From Chloroflexota bacterium (GTDB lineage Bacteria > Chloroflexota > Anaerolineae > Promineifilales > Promineifilaceae), in NCBI GenBank assembly GCA_022616275.1, contig JAKEFB010000224.1:1-44127 (forward strand): a stretch of 44,127 bases of DNA, read 5' to 3'. Positions 24,531 through 32,167 of this stretch are shown piece after piece (position 1 is the stretch's first letter; each line of letters begins with the position of its first letter). Below the pieces are notes generated by a model. It was given only the letters and a program-made list of their open reading frames with translations. It ran no database searches and was not told the origin of the DNA. The translations under genes were made by a program, and so were the position numbers.

Positions 24531-25454
24531 ATGGACCTGCGCCAGTTGAAGACTTTTCGTATGGTAGCCACGACGTTGAGCTTTAGCCGGGCGGCCGTGG
24601 CCCTGGACTACGCCCAGAGCACCATTACCGCCCAAATTCAGGGCCTGGAAGGCGAGCTGGGGGTGCCGCTATTTAACCGCCTGGGGCGGCGCGTCGAGCT
24701 GACGGAGGCCGGGCTGCGGCTGCTGGCCTATAGCGAGCGGCTGCTGGACCTGGAGGAAGAAACGCGCCTGGTGGTGACTGGGCAGCAGGCGTTGTCCGGG
24801 ACGCTGACTATTGGCGCGCCAGAAACGGTTTGCACCTACCGGTTGCCCCAGGTCTTGCGCTGCTACCGGGAGGAAGTGCCCAACGTCCGGCTCATTTTCC
24901 GGCCGCTTCCCTACGCGGAGCTGTTGCGCAGCGTCAGGAACGGGACCGTTGACGTCGCTTTCCTGCTGGAGCAGCCCATCCAGGCTTCCAACTTGATTGT
25001 CGAGACGTTGACCCGCGAACCCCTGGTCGTGGTGGCCACCGCCGGCCACCCCCTGGCCCACCAGCAGACGGTTAACCCCCGCGAGCTGGAAGGAGAGCCC
25101 TTGCTACTGACCGAACGCGGCTGCGGCTACCGGAGTAGCTTTGAGCGCGCCCTGGCCACAGAAGGGGTGGTGGCGGCCACTAACATGGAGTTTGACAGCG
25201 TGGAAGCGATCAAGCAGTGTGTCATCGCCAACGTCGGCGTCGCTATCCTGCCCCTGGTGGCGGTGGAGGAAGAAGTACGAGAAGGCAAGTTGTCCATTGT
25301 TCCCTGGTCGGAGCCGGATTTTGTCGTCTACACCCAGATGATCTGGCACCGCGATAAGTGGGTCTCTCCGGCCATGGCAGCCTTTATCCGCATCAGCCGC
25401 GAAATGCTTTTAGAATCCTCGTATATTGACACACTTATGACCGAAAAAGTTTGA
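24531..25454 (+). CDS. LysR family transcriptional regulator
   Basis: The protein has 307 residues from ATG 24531; the frame is open for 11 more codons upstream, but MDLRQLKTF is the canonical LysR start. The N-terminal helix-turn-helix includes SFSRAAVALDYAQSTITAQIQGLEGELG with VPLFNRLGRR after it. The C-terminal effector domain has the two-lobe periplasmic-binding fold, with GTLTIGAPETV and VDVAFLLEQP. It is divergent from the DMT transporter, which it probably controls. The last codons and TGA lie inside a dispersed 46-base repeat (25450-25495). Effector unknown. Confidence 0.9.
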   Translation: MDLRQLKTFRMVATTLSFSRAAVALDYAQSTITAQIQGLEGELGVPLFNRLGRRVELTEAGLRLLAYSERLLDLEEETRLVVTGQQALSGTLTIGAPETVCTYRLPQVLRCYREEVPNVRLIFRPLPYAELLRSVRNGTVDVAFLLEQPIQASNLIVETLTREPLVVVATAGHPLAHQQTVNPRELEGEPLLLTERGCGYRSSFERALATEGVVAATNMEFDSVEAIKQCVIANVGVAILPLVAVEEEVREGKLSIVPWSEPDFVVYTQMIWHRDKWVSPAMAAFIRISREMLLESSYIDTLMTEKV

Positions 25455-25495
25455 CGCAAAGATGCAGACTTTGGCTTGCCAAAGTTCACGCCAAG
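25450..25495. repeat. Dispersed 46-base repeat, copy 1, containing the lysR stop codon
   Basis: This segment is repeated in inverted orientation at 39416-39461 with 42 of 46 positions identical. Its core is the hairpin ACTTTGGC-TT-GCCAAAGT. The TGA stop of lysR occupies bases 3-5 of the element, exactly as the lutB stop does in copy 2. Confidence 0.85.
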
Positions 25496-25547
25496 ATTTT
25501 CTTTAAACTTTGGTCTCTTGGCGTTAAACAGTTGAAGAAAGTGTCTT

Positions 25548-26546
25548 ATGAACACAGTGTCGTTAAAACACAACCTGCTAGAAGTGACTCCGATGGCGGC
25601 CTTGATGGGCCAGTTAATTGATTACGCCGGGCTTTTTCCCCCGGCCGCATTATCGCTGCCTGAAGCGATTGAAAATTACGCCCGCTACCGCCAGGGACCG
25701 GACCGCTGGATGCTGGCCCGTTTTATTATCCCGGCCGCCCGGCTGGCGGAGCTGACAGCCATCTGGACCGGCCGCTTCCCGCCGGACGATCCGTTCCCTT
25801 TTGCCATCTTAGGGCGGGGCGGCGCCGACGAGGCCGGGTTCCTGGCCGGCCTGGCGGCCGACCTGGCGGCGGTGACTGCTTTTCGCCAGGCGCACGGCCG
25901 CGGGGTGGTAGTGGACGTGTACGAGGGGCGCCTGCCGGCTACGGCCGTGGAGAGCGATGACGGGGCGGCCCCCGGCCGGCTGCTGGCCGGGGCGGGCGAG
26001 CGCCTGGCCGCGGCCGGGCTGCGGCCGTTTTACGAGGTTGCGCTGGGATCAGCCTGGCAGCAGAGCATGGAGACCACGATTAGCGCCATTGCCGGCTACA
26101 ACCGGGCCACCGGCCGGGCGGCCGGCTATAAGTTGCGGACCGGCGGCGTGGAAGCGGCCGCCTTTCCTGCGCCGGAACAGGTAGCCCACGCCATTGCCGC
26201 CAGCCGCGACGCCGCTGTGCCCATGAAGGCCACGGCCGGGCTGCACCACCCCTTCCGCCACTTTAGCCAGGAGGTCCAGACCCGGATGCACGGCTTCGTC
26301 AACGTTTTTGCCGCCGGTATCCTGGCCTGGGCCCGTGGATTGCCGGAAGAGGCGATTGCCATGATGGTAGCCGACGAAGAGCCGCAGGACTTCATTTTCA
26401 CCGGCGAGACCCTGGCCTGGCAGGGATATACTGCTTCCATTGAAGAGATTCGGCTGGCCCGCCAGGTATTGATGGTCTCCTTCGGGAGCTGCAGTTTTGA
26501 CGAGCCGCGAGAAGATTTGCGAGCGATCTATGGGGCCTGGAGCTAG
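25548..26546 (+). CDS. Unrecognised conserved protein paired with fumarylacetoacetase
   Basis: I do not recognise a named family. The 332-residue protein is cytoplasmic, with no signal or membrane segment. Notable conserved-looking motifs are YAGLFPPAALSLPEA near the start, GYKLRTGGVEAAAFP in the middle and VPMKATAGLHHPFRH shortly after. Alternating beta/alpha pattern and the two lysine-containing strand ends (YKLRTGG, PMKATAG) suggest a TIM-barrel aldolase-like enzyme, but no catalytic residue can be proved. It precedes fumarylacetoacetase by 44 bases on the same strand, so a role in aromatic amino acid breakdown or a related keto-acid step is plausible. Start 25548 is used; ATG 25593 is an alternative. 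Confidence 0.6.
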   Translation: MNTVSLKHNLLEVTPMAALMGQLIDYAGLFPPAALSLPEAIENYARYRQGPDRWMLARFIIPAARLAELTAIWTGRFPPDDPFPFAILGRGGADEAGFLAGLAADLAAVTAFRQAHGRGVVVDVYEGRLPATAVESDDGAAPGRLLAGAGERLAAAGLRPFYEVALGSAWQQSMETTISAIAGYNRATGRAAGYKLRTGGVEAAAFPAPEQVAHAIAASRDAAVPMKATAGLHHPFRHFSQEVQTRMHGFVNVFAAGILAWARGLPEEAIAMMVADEEPQDFIFTGETLAWQGYTASIEEIRLARQVLMVSFGSCSFDEPREDLRAIYGAWS

Positions 26547-26590
26547 AGCGAGAACTAGTGTAAGAGTTAGAGGGGAATAGAGAGGACGAG

Positions 26591-27874
26591 ATGATTAGTA
26601 GCGAGCCGTTGTTGCGCTCTTTTGTCGAGGTGCGGCCTGAGTCGCATTTTCCGATTCAAAACTTGCCCTTTGGCATCTTCACCCCCAAGGTGGGCGGCCG
26701 GGCGCGGGCCGGGGTGGCTATTGGCGAGATGGTTTTGGACCTGGCTGTGTTGGAGGCGCAGGGCTTTTTTGACGGGCCGCAATTGCGGAGCCAGCACGTC
26801 TTCAGCCAGCCGGCGCTCAATGCCTTTATGGCCCTGGGCCGGCCGGCCTGGCAAGAGGCCCGGGCCACTATCCAGCAGTTACTGCGGGCTGATAATCCCA
26901 CCTTACGCGACAACGCCGAGTTGTGCAGCCAGGCGTTGTGGCCAACGGCCGGCGTGACCATGAGCCTGCCGGCCGACATCGGCGACTACACCGACTTCTA
27001 TTCCTCTCGCGAACACGCCACCAACGTGGGGATCATGTTTCGCGGCCGGGAGAACGCGTTGATGCCCAACTGGCTGCACCTGCCTGTGGCCTATCACGGC
27101 CGGGCCAGCTCGGTTGTCACCAGCGGCACAGCCATCCACCGGCCGCAGGGCCAGACGATGGCCGAGGGAGCACCTGCGCCGCTCTTCGCCCCTAGCCGCT
27201 CCCTGGACTTTGAGCTGGAGATGGGCTTTTTCGTCGGGCTGGGCAACCAGTTGGGTGCGCCGATCCCGGCCACGGAAGCGGCCGGCCACATTTTTGGCCT
27301 GGTGCTGGTGAATGATTGGAGCGCCCGCGACATTCAACGGTGGGAATACCAGCCGCTGGGGCCGTTCCTGGCCAAGAACTTCGCCACCTCCATTTCGCCC
27401 TGGGTGGTGACGCTGGAAGCGCTGGCGCCGTTCCGCGTGCCCGGGCCAGCCCAGGAGCCGGAGCCGCTGCCCTATTTGCGCAGCCGGGAGGAGTGGGCCT
27501 ACGACATTCATTTGGAGGCACTGCTGCAGAGCGAGGCGATGAGTGAGCCGGTGGTCATTACCCGCTCTAACTTCCGCCACCTCTACTGGAATATGGCCCA
27601 GCAACTGGCCCACCACACCATTACCGGCTGCAACCTGCGCCCCGGCGACCTGTTGGCCTCGGGCACGATTAGCGGGCCAACCCCCGATTCTTATGGCTCG
27701 CTGTTAGAGCTGACCTGGCGTGGCGAACGGCCGATCCAGTTGCCCAGCGGCGAGACGCGCAAGTTCCTCCAGGACGGCGACCGGCTGACGCTGACCGGTT
27801 GGGGCCAGGGAGACGGCTACCGCATTGGCTTTGGCGAGGTCACCGGCCAGATTTTGCCGGCTCGGGCGGTGTAG
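26591..27874 (+). CDS. fahA: Fumarylacetoacetase
   Basis: The 427-residue protein matches full-length fumarylacetoacetase. The N-terminal SH3-like domain has LPFGIFTP, and the catalytic domain has DYTDFYSSREHATNVG, HLPVAYHGRASSVV, DFELEMGFFVG, LVNDWSARDIQRWEYQPLGP and LLASGTISGP. It hydrolyses 4-fumarylacetoacetate to fumarate and acetoacetate, the last step of tyrosine degradation via homogentisate. AGAGGAC precedes the ATG. No homogentisate dioxygenase lies nearby, so the rest of the pathway must be elsewhere. The stop codon lies at the edge of a palindrome that also contains the stop of the convergent UbiA gene. Confidence 0.94.
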   Translation: MISSEPLLRSFVEVRPESHFPIQNLPFGIFTPKVGGRARAGVAIGEMVLDLAVLEAQGFFDGPQLRSQHVFSQPALNAFMALGRPAWQEARATIQQLLRADNPTLRDNAELCSQALWPTAGVTMSLPADIGDYTDFYSSREHATNVGIMFRGRENALMPNWLHLPVAYHGRASSVVTSGTAIHRPQGQTMAEGAPAPLFAPSRSLDFELEMGFFVGLGNQLGAPIPATEAAGHIFGLVLVNDWSARDIQRWEYQPLGPFLAKNFATSISPWVVTLEALAPFRVPGPAQEPEPLPYLRSREEWAYDIHLEALLQSEAMSEPVVITRSNFRHLYWNMAQQLAHHTITGCNLRPGDLLASGTISGPTPDSYGSLLELTWRGERPIQLPSGETRKFLQDGDRLTLTGWGQGDGYRIGFGEVTGQILPARAV

Positions 27875-27895
27875 TTATGTGGCACGCTACATAAC
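27874..27895. terminator. Short palindrome shared by two convergent gene ends
   Basis: GTTATGT (27874-27880) pairs with ACATAAC (27889-27895). The last base of the fahA stop and the whole UbiA stop (27887-27889) lie within it. CATAACCACA-type direct repeats continue to 27915, inside the UbiA coding end. Confidence 0.45.
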
Positions 27896-28882
27896 CACAC
27901 AACCACATAACCACAGAAACGCCAGGCACTCGGCCACGGCCGTACACATGAGCAGGCCGATGCTCCAGAAGCCCAGGCTGTTCCACTGCGCCGGCCGGGC
28001 CCAGGCGCCACGGGCCATGCGTCGGCCCTGCCAGAGGGCCAGGGGGAAGCAGGCCAGGACGGCCAGCGCCACTGTGCCCGGCAATCCCAGGACAACGGAC
28101 AGTGGCAGCGTGACGTAGGGGGCCGCCAGGGCCGCCAGATAGAGGCGGATGGTCCGGCCCGGCCCCCAGCGAATGACCAGTGTTTTTTTGGCGGCGGCCG
28201 CGTCGCCGGCCGCGTCGGGAAAGTTGATGGCCAGCAGCATGGCCAGTTGCAGGCAACTGAGGGGGAAGATGGCCAGGAACGGCAGCCACTCCAGCCGGCC
28301 GGCCTGGAGGTAGAAGCCGGCCAGCACCGTCAGCCCTGGAATGAGGAATGCCCCCGTGATTTCTCCCAGGCCGCGGGCGTTAAGCTGCAAGGGGGGCGCG
28401 CTGTAGCTCCAGGCCAGGAACAGGGCCAGCAGGAGTAGGGGCAGGGCCAGCCCGCCCGGCCGGATGGCCAGTGCCAGCCAGAGGGACGCAGCCAGGGCCA
28501 CACTCCCCAGAACCACGGCCGCCACCAGGGCTACTCGAGGGGCCAGGCGGCCATCGGCCAGAACACGGCTGCCGCCGGACCAGCGGGTGGGCGTCTGATT
28601 GGCCTGGTCGGCAGCCAGGTCAAAGTAGTCGTTGCTGTAGTGAGTCATCAACTGGACGGCCGTAACCACCATCTGGCCCCAGATGAGCGCGGGCACGTTC
28701 AGCGTCGCCCCCCGGTAGAGGGCTACCAACACCCCCAGCCCGTGAAAGACCACTCCCCCAGCCAGGAACAGCGGCCGGCCCAGGCGGGCAAAGTAGTAGG
28801 TTACGCGCAAAACACGGAACGTCCGGCCGGAAACTCTATGCCTCTGCCGATAAGTTGTAGAACGATTTTGTAAATCGTTCAT
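27887..28882 (-). CDS. UbiA-family prenyltransferase, possibly MenA
   Basis: The 331-residue integral membrane protein has about nine helices and both Asp-rich prenyl-diphosphate/Mg2+ motifs: NDYFDLAADQ (84-93) and NFPDAAGDAAAAKKT. Proteins of this kind attach a polyprenyl chain to an aromatic ring. Similarity in both motifs to 1,4-dihydroxy-2-naphthoate prenyltransferase suggests menaquinone synthesis, but no other men genes are near. The C-terminal LWLCGCVVM is encoded by CCACATAACC-type repeat sequence and may be a recent extension. Codons 2-8 contain an 8-bp inverted repeat (28861-28879), so initiation may be structure-dependent. It starts 3 bases after pyrF. Confidence 0.82.
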   Translation of the reverse strand: MNDLQNRSTTYRQRHRVSGRTFRVLRVTYYFARLGRPLFLAGGVVFHGLGVLVALYRGATLNVPALIWGQMVVTAVQLMTHYSNDYFDLAADQANQTPTRWSGGSRVLADGRLAPRVALVAAVVLGSVALAASLWLALAIRPGGLALPLLLLALFLAWSYSAPPLQLNARGLGEITGAFLIPGLTVLAGFYLQAGRLEWLPFLAIFPLSCLQLAMLLAINFPDAAGDAAAAKKTLVIRWGPGRTIRLYLAALAAPYVTLPLSVVLGLPGTVALAVLACFPLALWQGRRMARGAWARPAQWNSLGFWSIGLLMCTAVAECLAFLWLCGCVVM

Positions 28883-28885
28883 GAG

Positions 28886-29704
28886 TTATGTTAACAAAAT
28901 TCGTTGCCGATTAATTTCTTCACGTAACCTTTCGGCCGCAGCCCGGGCCGCTCCGGCAAAGTCCAGCCCGGCCGAGGCGTAAATGACGCTGCGGCTGGCG
29001 TTAATGACCGGCCCGGCAACGGCGTCCGGGCCGTACTGGACGGCCGTGGCCAGATCGCCGCCCTGGGCGCCAATGCCAGGGATGAGGAAGCTGGCCTGGG
29101 GGGCCAGGCGGCGGGCGGTGGCCAGTTCCTGGGGATACGTCGCCCCCAGGACATAGCCCAGGTGGCCCTGGACCGGCCAGCTCTGGCTCTGGCGGATGAC
29201 CTCGGCCGACAACCCCTGGCCCTGGGCCAGGTCGCCCTGGAGCTGGCTGGCGCCAGGGTTGGAGGTGCGGGCCAGGACGTAGACGGCTTTGTCCGGCCGG
29301 TTGCCGATCATCGGCAGCACAGCCTCTGCACCGACAAAGGGATTAACAGTCACGGCATCCACGCCCCATTCGTCTAGCAGCCCGGCCGCCCAGGCTGCCT
29401 GGGTATGGCCGATGTCGCCGGTCTTGCAATCTATAATGATGGGAATGTCGTCGGGAATGTAGGCAATGGTCCGCTCCAGGGCAATGACCCCGGCCGCGCC
29501 CCATTGCAGGTAGAAGCCCAGGTTGGGCTTGTAGGCGCAGACCAGGTCGGCCGTGGCTTCGACGATGGCCCTGTTGAAGGGCAGCACCGGCTCGTCCCAA
29601 CGAGCGGCCGGCAGCGGCAGGTGGTTGGGCTGGGGGTCCAGGCCAATGCACAGCCAGGAGTTGTTCTTCAATTGGGCGTTTTGTAGCTTTTCCAGGTAGT
29701 TCAT
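28886..29704 (-). CDS. pyrF: Orotidine 5'-phosphate decarboxylase, type 2
   Basis: The 272-residue TIM-barrel enzyme shows CIGLDPQP near the start, YKPNLGFYLQWG and the catalytic IDCKTGDIGHT with K94. It ends with the phosphate-binding GIGAQGGD and NASRSVIYAS. Length and the INASR motif fit the longer type-2 OMP decarboxylases. It makes UMP from orotidylate, the last step of de novo pyrimidine synthesis. It is probably co-transcribed with the prenyltransferase gene 3 bases downstream. The ATG at 29702-29704 lacks a clear Shine-Dalgarno. Confidence 0.94.
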   Translation of the reverse strand: MNYLEKLQNAQLKNNSWLCIGLDPQPNHLPLPAARWDEPVLPFNRAIVEATADLVCAYKPNLGFYLQWGAAGVIALERTIAYIPDDIPIIIDCKTGDIGHTQAAWAAGLLDEWGVDAVTVNPFVGAEAVLPMIGNRPDKAVYVLARTSNPGASQLQGDLAQGQGLSAEVIRQSQSWPVQGHLGYVLGATYPQELATARRLAPQASFLIPGIGAQGGDLATAVQYGPDAVAGPVINASRSVIYASAGLDFAGAARAAAERLREEINRQRILLT

Positions 29705-29749
29705 CGGCTAACCAGGCGGTGATTGTAGCCTGACTTGCCGCTGCACACC

Positions 29750-29818
29750 AAACCCCGCAGGTTGGGGCACGAAGCGTGCCTGGGGCACTTTCCGTGCCCG
29801 AGGAAACCTGTGGGGTTT
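29750..29818. repeat. Branched (three-way junction) palindrome upstream of pyrF
   Basis: A 14-bp outer stem (29750-29763 with 29805-29818, one G-U pair) encloses two hairpins: GGCACG-AAG-CGTGCC (29766-29780) and GGGCAC-TTTCC-GTGCCC (29783-29799). Stem sequences include ACCCCGCAGG/CCTGTGGGGT, similar in style to the AGACCCCGTAGG hairpin at 15725. Confidence 0.7.
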
Positions 29819-29838
29819 TCCCTAGACCCAACAAAAAA

Positions 29839-29860
29839 GGGTGGCCCGGGTGGGCCACCC
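29839..29860. repeat. 9-bp hairpin after an A-run
   Basis: GGGTGGCCC (29839-29847) and GGGCCACCC (29852-29860) flank GGGT. AAAAAA precedes it on the plus strand, so on the minus strand it is followed by TTTTTTGTTGG. It may therefore be the intrinsic terminator of the acidic repeat protein gene (stop at 29933). Confidence 0.6.
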
Positions 29861-29903
29861 ACGGCGCCCCCAACCTCCCGAAAACTGGCGAATTTCATCG
29901 CTT

Positions 29904-29920
29904 GAACCTCCGGGAGGTTC
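29904..29920. repeat. GAACCTCC/GGAGGTTC palindrome
   Basis: Two 8-base arms flank one G, just past the stop of the acidic repeat protein gene. The arm AACCTCC recurs in the pstB-arsC hairpin (20083-20097). Confidence 0.55.
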
Positions 29921-29932
29921 TCCCTCAAAAGG

Positions 29933-30433
29933 TTAGGGTAACGGGGATCCGGCCGCCTCGACCTCTAGCTCGAGCAACGTGTCCGTTTCGGCCGCGGCTT
30001 TGACGGAGAGTTCTTGTTCGTCGTCGGTCAGTTCAAGGCCGGTATTCAGGGCGGCATCCAGACCGCCCTCAACTGCGAGTTCTTGCTTGTCGCCGGTCAC
30101 TTCAACGCTGGTCTCGACATTAGCATCCACATTGCCCTCAGTCGAGAGTTCTTGCTCGTCGCCGGTCACTTCAGTACCAGCCTCGACGTTAGCATTCACG
30201 TTGGCCCCGGCCGAGAGCTCTCGTTTGTCACCGGTGACTTCGACGTCGGCCTCCACTTCACTGCCTGCGTCGCCCTCAGCGCCAGCCTCGACCCGGTCGG
30301 CAAAGAGTGCCTGAAGTGACTTTTCAGCCTCAATCGCCAGTTCGGCCGAGGCCTCAGGATTAGCGCCTACCAAAATTCCACCGCCGATAACTGCGGCTAC
30401 CAGAAGGCCAATCAGAGTCTTTAAAGTAAGCAT
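29933..30433 (-). CDS. Secreted acidic protein with four 23-residue repeats
   Basis: I do not recognise a family. The 166-residue protein has a signal sequence or anchor (about 1-30, ending GANPEASA). The segment KSLQALFADRVEA follows, then four tandem repeats of exactly 23 residues beginning VTGDKREL, VTGDEQEL, VTGDKQEL and LTDDEQEL. It is strongly acidic and rich in Glu, Val, Ala and Asp. A strong Shine-Dalgarno (GAGGAGG) precedes the ATG. It lies downstream of the ECF sigma and its membrane partner on the same strand, after a 249-base gap that may hold its own promoter. A structural, metal-binding or sensory envelope role is possible, but nothing proves it. Confidence 0.7.
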   Translation of the reverse strand: MLTLKTLIGLLVAAVIGGGILVGANPEASAELAIEAEKSLQALFADRVEAGAEGDAGSEVEADVEVTGDKRELSAGANVNANVEAGTEVTGDEQELSTEGNVDANVETSVEVTGDKQELAVEGGLDAALNTGLELTDDEQELSVKAAAETDTLLELEVEAAGSPLP

Positions 30434-30682
30434 GGTTGTCTAACCTCCTCGTGTTTGAGTTAGCGTATCGAGTTAGCGTGTGAACCGTTCAGCGTTCTTA
30501 CTCTAACTCTTTAGACTTTACCTGTGATAACGTACATGGGGAGGCTGGTGTTACGCTGCCGGCTGGCCTGGCGGCGTTGTTGCCGCGGGAATTTAGCCTG
30601 CTTTAATGTTTGCTGGGCAGCGGGCGCGGTCAGGAGACCGGCCCGAGCAGAGAGAGGTGAGCGCGGTCGGCAAGCAACGGGG
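30434..30682. other. Spacer with phased direct repeats upstream of the acidic repeat gene
   Basis: GAGTTAGCGT occurs at 30457-30466 and 30470-30479 (13-base spacing), with an inverted CTAACTC at 30503-30509. Read on the minus strand, TGAAC and CGATA lie about 17 bases apart, which loosely resembles an ECF-type promoter. No open reading frame is credible here. Confidence 0.35.
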
Positions 30683-31567
30683 TCAAGGCAGTAGGGTGGG
30701 TGGTATTTCGATAGTGGGGATCGGGACTGGTGGCAGATCGCCAGGAAGCTCCTCTGGAATGGCCGGCGTCGCTACGCTGGTGGGCAGTGGTAAGGGTAGA
30801 TCGAGGGTGGCCTCGGCCGGCGCGGTTGCTTCCCCGGCCGGGGTTATTTCCGGCTGTGGAAGCGTTGGCGTGGCCAGGAGCGGCGGCGCTCCTTCCTGTC
30901 CTGGAGCCTGGCCCGGCCGGGGGCCGAGCAGCGCTTCCAGCGCCGGCACCGCTAGAGAAGCCTGGTCAAACTTTTCGCGCTGCGTGAGCAGGGTTTGTTG
31001 GATAGTCGCTTGCTCATCCTGGCCGGTATAAGTGGCCAGTCGCTCCAGGGCTACCTGGTAATTCTGGCGGGCCAGTGGCTCGGCGATGGGGTCGCCACTT
31101 ACCCAAATCAGTTCGTCGGCCCGGCGTTCTGTCAAAATCAAGTCGGCCGCCAGGTCGTCGGGATGGACGGCCCGCCAGAGCTGCTCGCTGGCCACTTTCC
31201 AGCCATAGAGCCTGTTGCCGGGCAGGGCCGCCTGGGCGGCCGTGGTAAAAGCGGTCAGGAAAATCAGGGCCACCATGGCCAGAGCGTAAGCCAGGCGCAG
31301 CCGGGCGGCCGGGGCGCCGCGCGGCCGGGCCTGCATGTGGGCCAGCAACCGGGCCCTGGCCTGCTGCCGGGCGGCCGGCGCCAGCCGGACCAGACGCCCG
31401 GGGGCTACCTGTTGGGCAGCCAGCAGCAGGGGGCGCAATTCCCTGGCCAGGTCGGGGTATTGCTCCAGGCATTTTTCCATACCTGAGCGCTTGTCGCCAG
31501 CCCTGCTCTGTTCCCGCACCAGGTGTTCCAGGCAATCGTCCAGCGCCCGTTCCAATTTGTTATTCAT
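30683..31567 (-). CDS. Single-pass membrane protein coupled to the ECF sigma factor (anti-sigma-like, DUF5667-like)
   Basis: The 294-residue protein has a cytoplasmic N-terminus with LDDCLEHL and KCLEQYPDLARELRPLL, then one membrane helix (about 90-112). AALPGNRLYGWKVASEQLWRA follows, resembling DUF5667, and a Pro/Thr/Glu-rich tail closes the chain. Cysteine and helix content of the N-terminus fit a sigma-binding segment, but no zinc motif (HxxxCxxC) is visible. Its start overlaps the sigma gene by 8 bases, so the two are coupled. That supports a role as membrane-bound regulator or sensor for the sigma factor, with the external part detecting envelope conditions. Confidence 0.72.
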   Translation of the reverse strand: MNNKLERALDDCLEHLVREQSRAGDKRSGMEKCLEQYPDLARELRPLLLAAQQVAPGRLVRLAPAARQQARARLLAHMQARPRGAPAARLRLAYALAMVALIFLTAFTTAAQAALPGNRLYGWKVASEQLWRAVHPDDLAADLILTERRADELIWVSGDPIAEPLARQNYQVALERLATYTGQDEQATIQQTLLTQREKFDQASLAVPALEALLGPRPGQAPGQEGAPPLLATPTLPQPEITPAGEATAPAEATLDLPLPLPTSVATPAIPEELPGDLPPVPIPTIEIPPTLLP

Positions 31568-32123
31568 GACGAATTCCCAATAACTTGCTCAACGCCTGCA
31601 ACCCACGCATCTGCAAGGCACGGATGGCCCCCGGACGCTTTCTCATCACCTGGGCCACGTCCTCGGTGCTCATTCCCTCGACAAACTTCAGCGTCAGGAC
31701 TTCGCGCTGTTCGGGCGTCAACTGGGCCAGCGCCTGAAAGGCGCGCCCGGCTGCCAGGCTGGTCTCCACCGTTTCAGCCACGTCTATAGCCGGATCCGGC
31801 CGGCTGTCCAGGGTCTTGTCAGGGGGCGACGCCCGTTTTTGCCGGCGGTAGTGGTCTACGACCAGATTCCGGGCAATGCGGAACAGCCAGGCGCCAAAAG
31901 GCAGGCCGCGCTCCTGGTAACGATCGAGGTTGTCCCAGGCTTTTAAAAATGTTTCTGAGGCCAGGTCTTCGGCCAATTGCTCGTCGCCCACGCGAAAGAA
32001 GACGAAACGGTATACAGGATCCAGGTAACGTTCATACAGGCAGGCAAAAGCGGCCGGTTGGCCGGCCCTGGCCTGCCTGACCAGGCAGGATTCCTGTTCC
32101 TGTGGCAATAATTGACCAGACAC
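31560..32123 (-). CDS. ECF-type RNA polymerase sigma factor
   Basis: The 187-residue protein has sigma region 2 (FACLYERYLDPVYRFVFFRV through AWLFRIARNLVVDHYRR), which binds core polymerase and the -10. Region 4 (LTPEQREVLTLKFVEGMSTEDVAQVMRKRPGAIR) binds the -35. It lacks regions 1 and 3, as expected for group IV sigma factors. It probably directs transcription of envelope-stress or surface genes, possibly its own neighbours. It starts 44 bases after the SLC13-type transporter gene and overlaps the membrane partner gene by 8 bases. Confidence 0.92.
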   Translation of the reverse strand: MSGQLLPQEQESCLVRQARAGQPAAFACLYERYLDPVYRFVFFRVGDEQLAEDLASETFLKAWDNLDRYQERGLPFGAWLFRIARNLVVDHYRRQKRASPPDKTLDSRPDPAIDVAETVETSLAAGRAFQALAQLTPEQREVLTLKFVEGMSTEDVAQVMRKRPGAIRALQMRGLQALSKLLGIRHE

Positions 32124-32167
32124 AGCCTGCTACTTTACCCTATTAAACGTAAATCCAGGCCTGTGTG

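Noticed and set aside
29750-29818. Cloverleaf-like fold considered as a tRNA
   Set aside because: No T-loop or CCA-type acceptor pattern, only two inner hairpins and an outer stem too long for an acceptor stem.
29979-30314. Plus-strand Ser/Val-rich frame of 111 codons
   Set aside because: It is antisense to the 23-residue repeat protein and inherits its periodicity; the minus-strand gene has a signal peptide and strong ribosome site.
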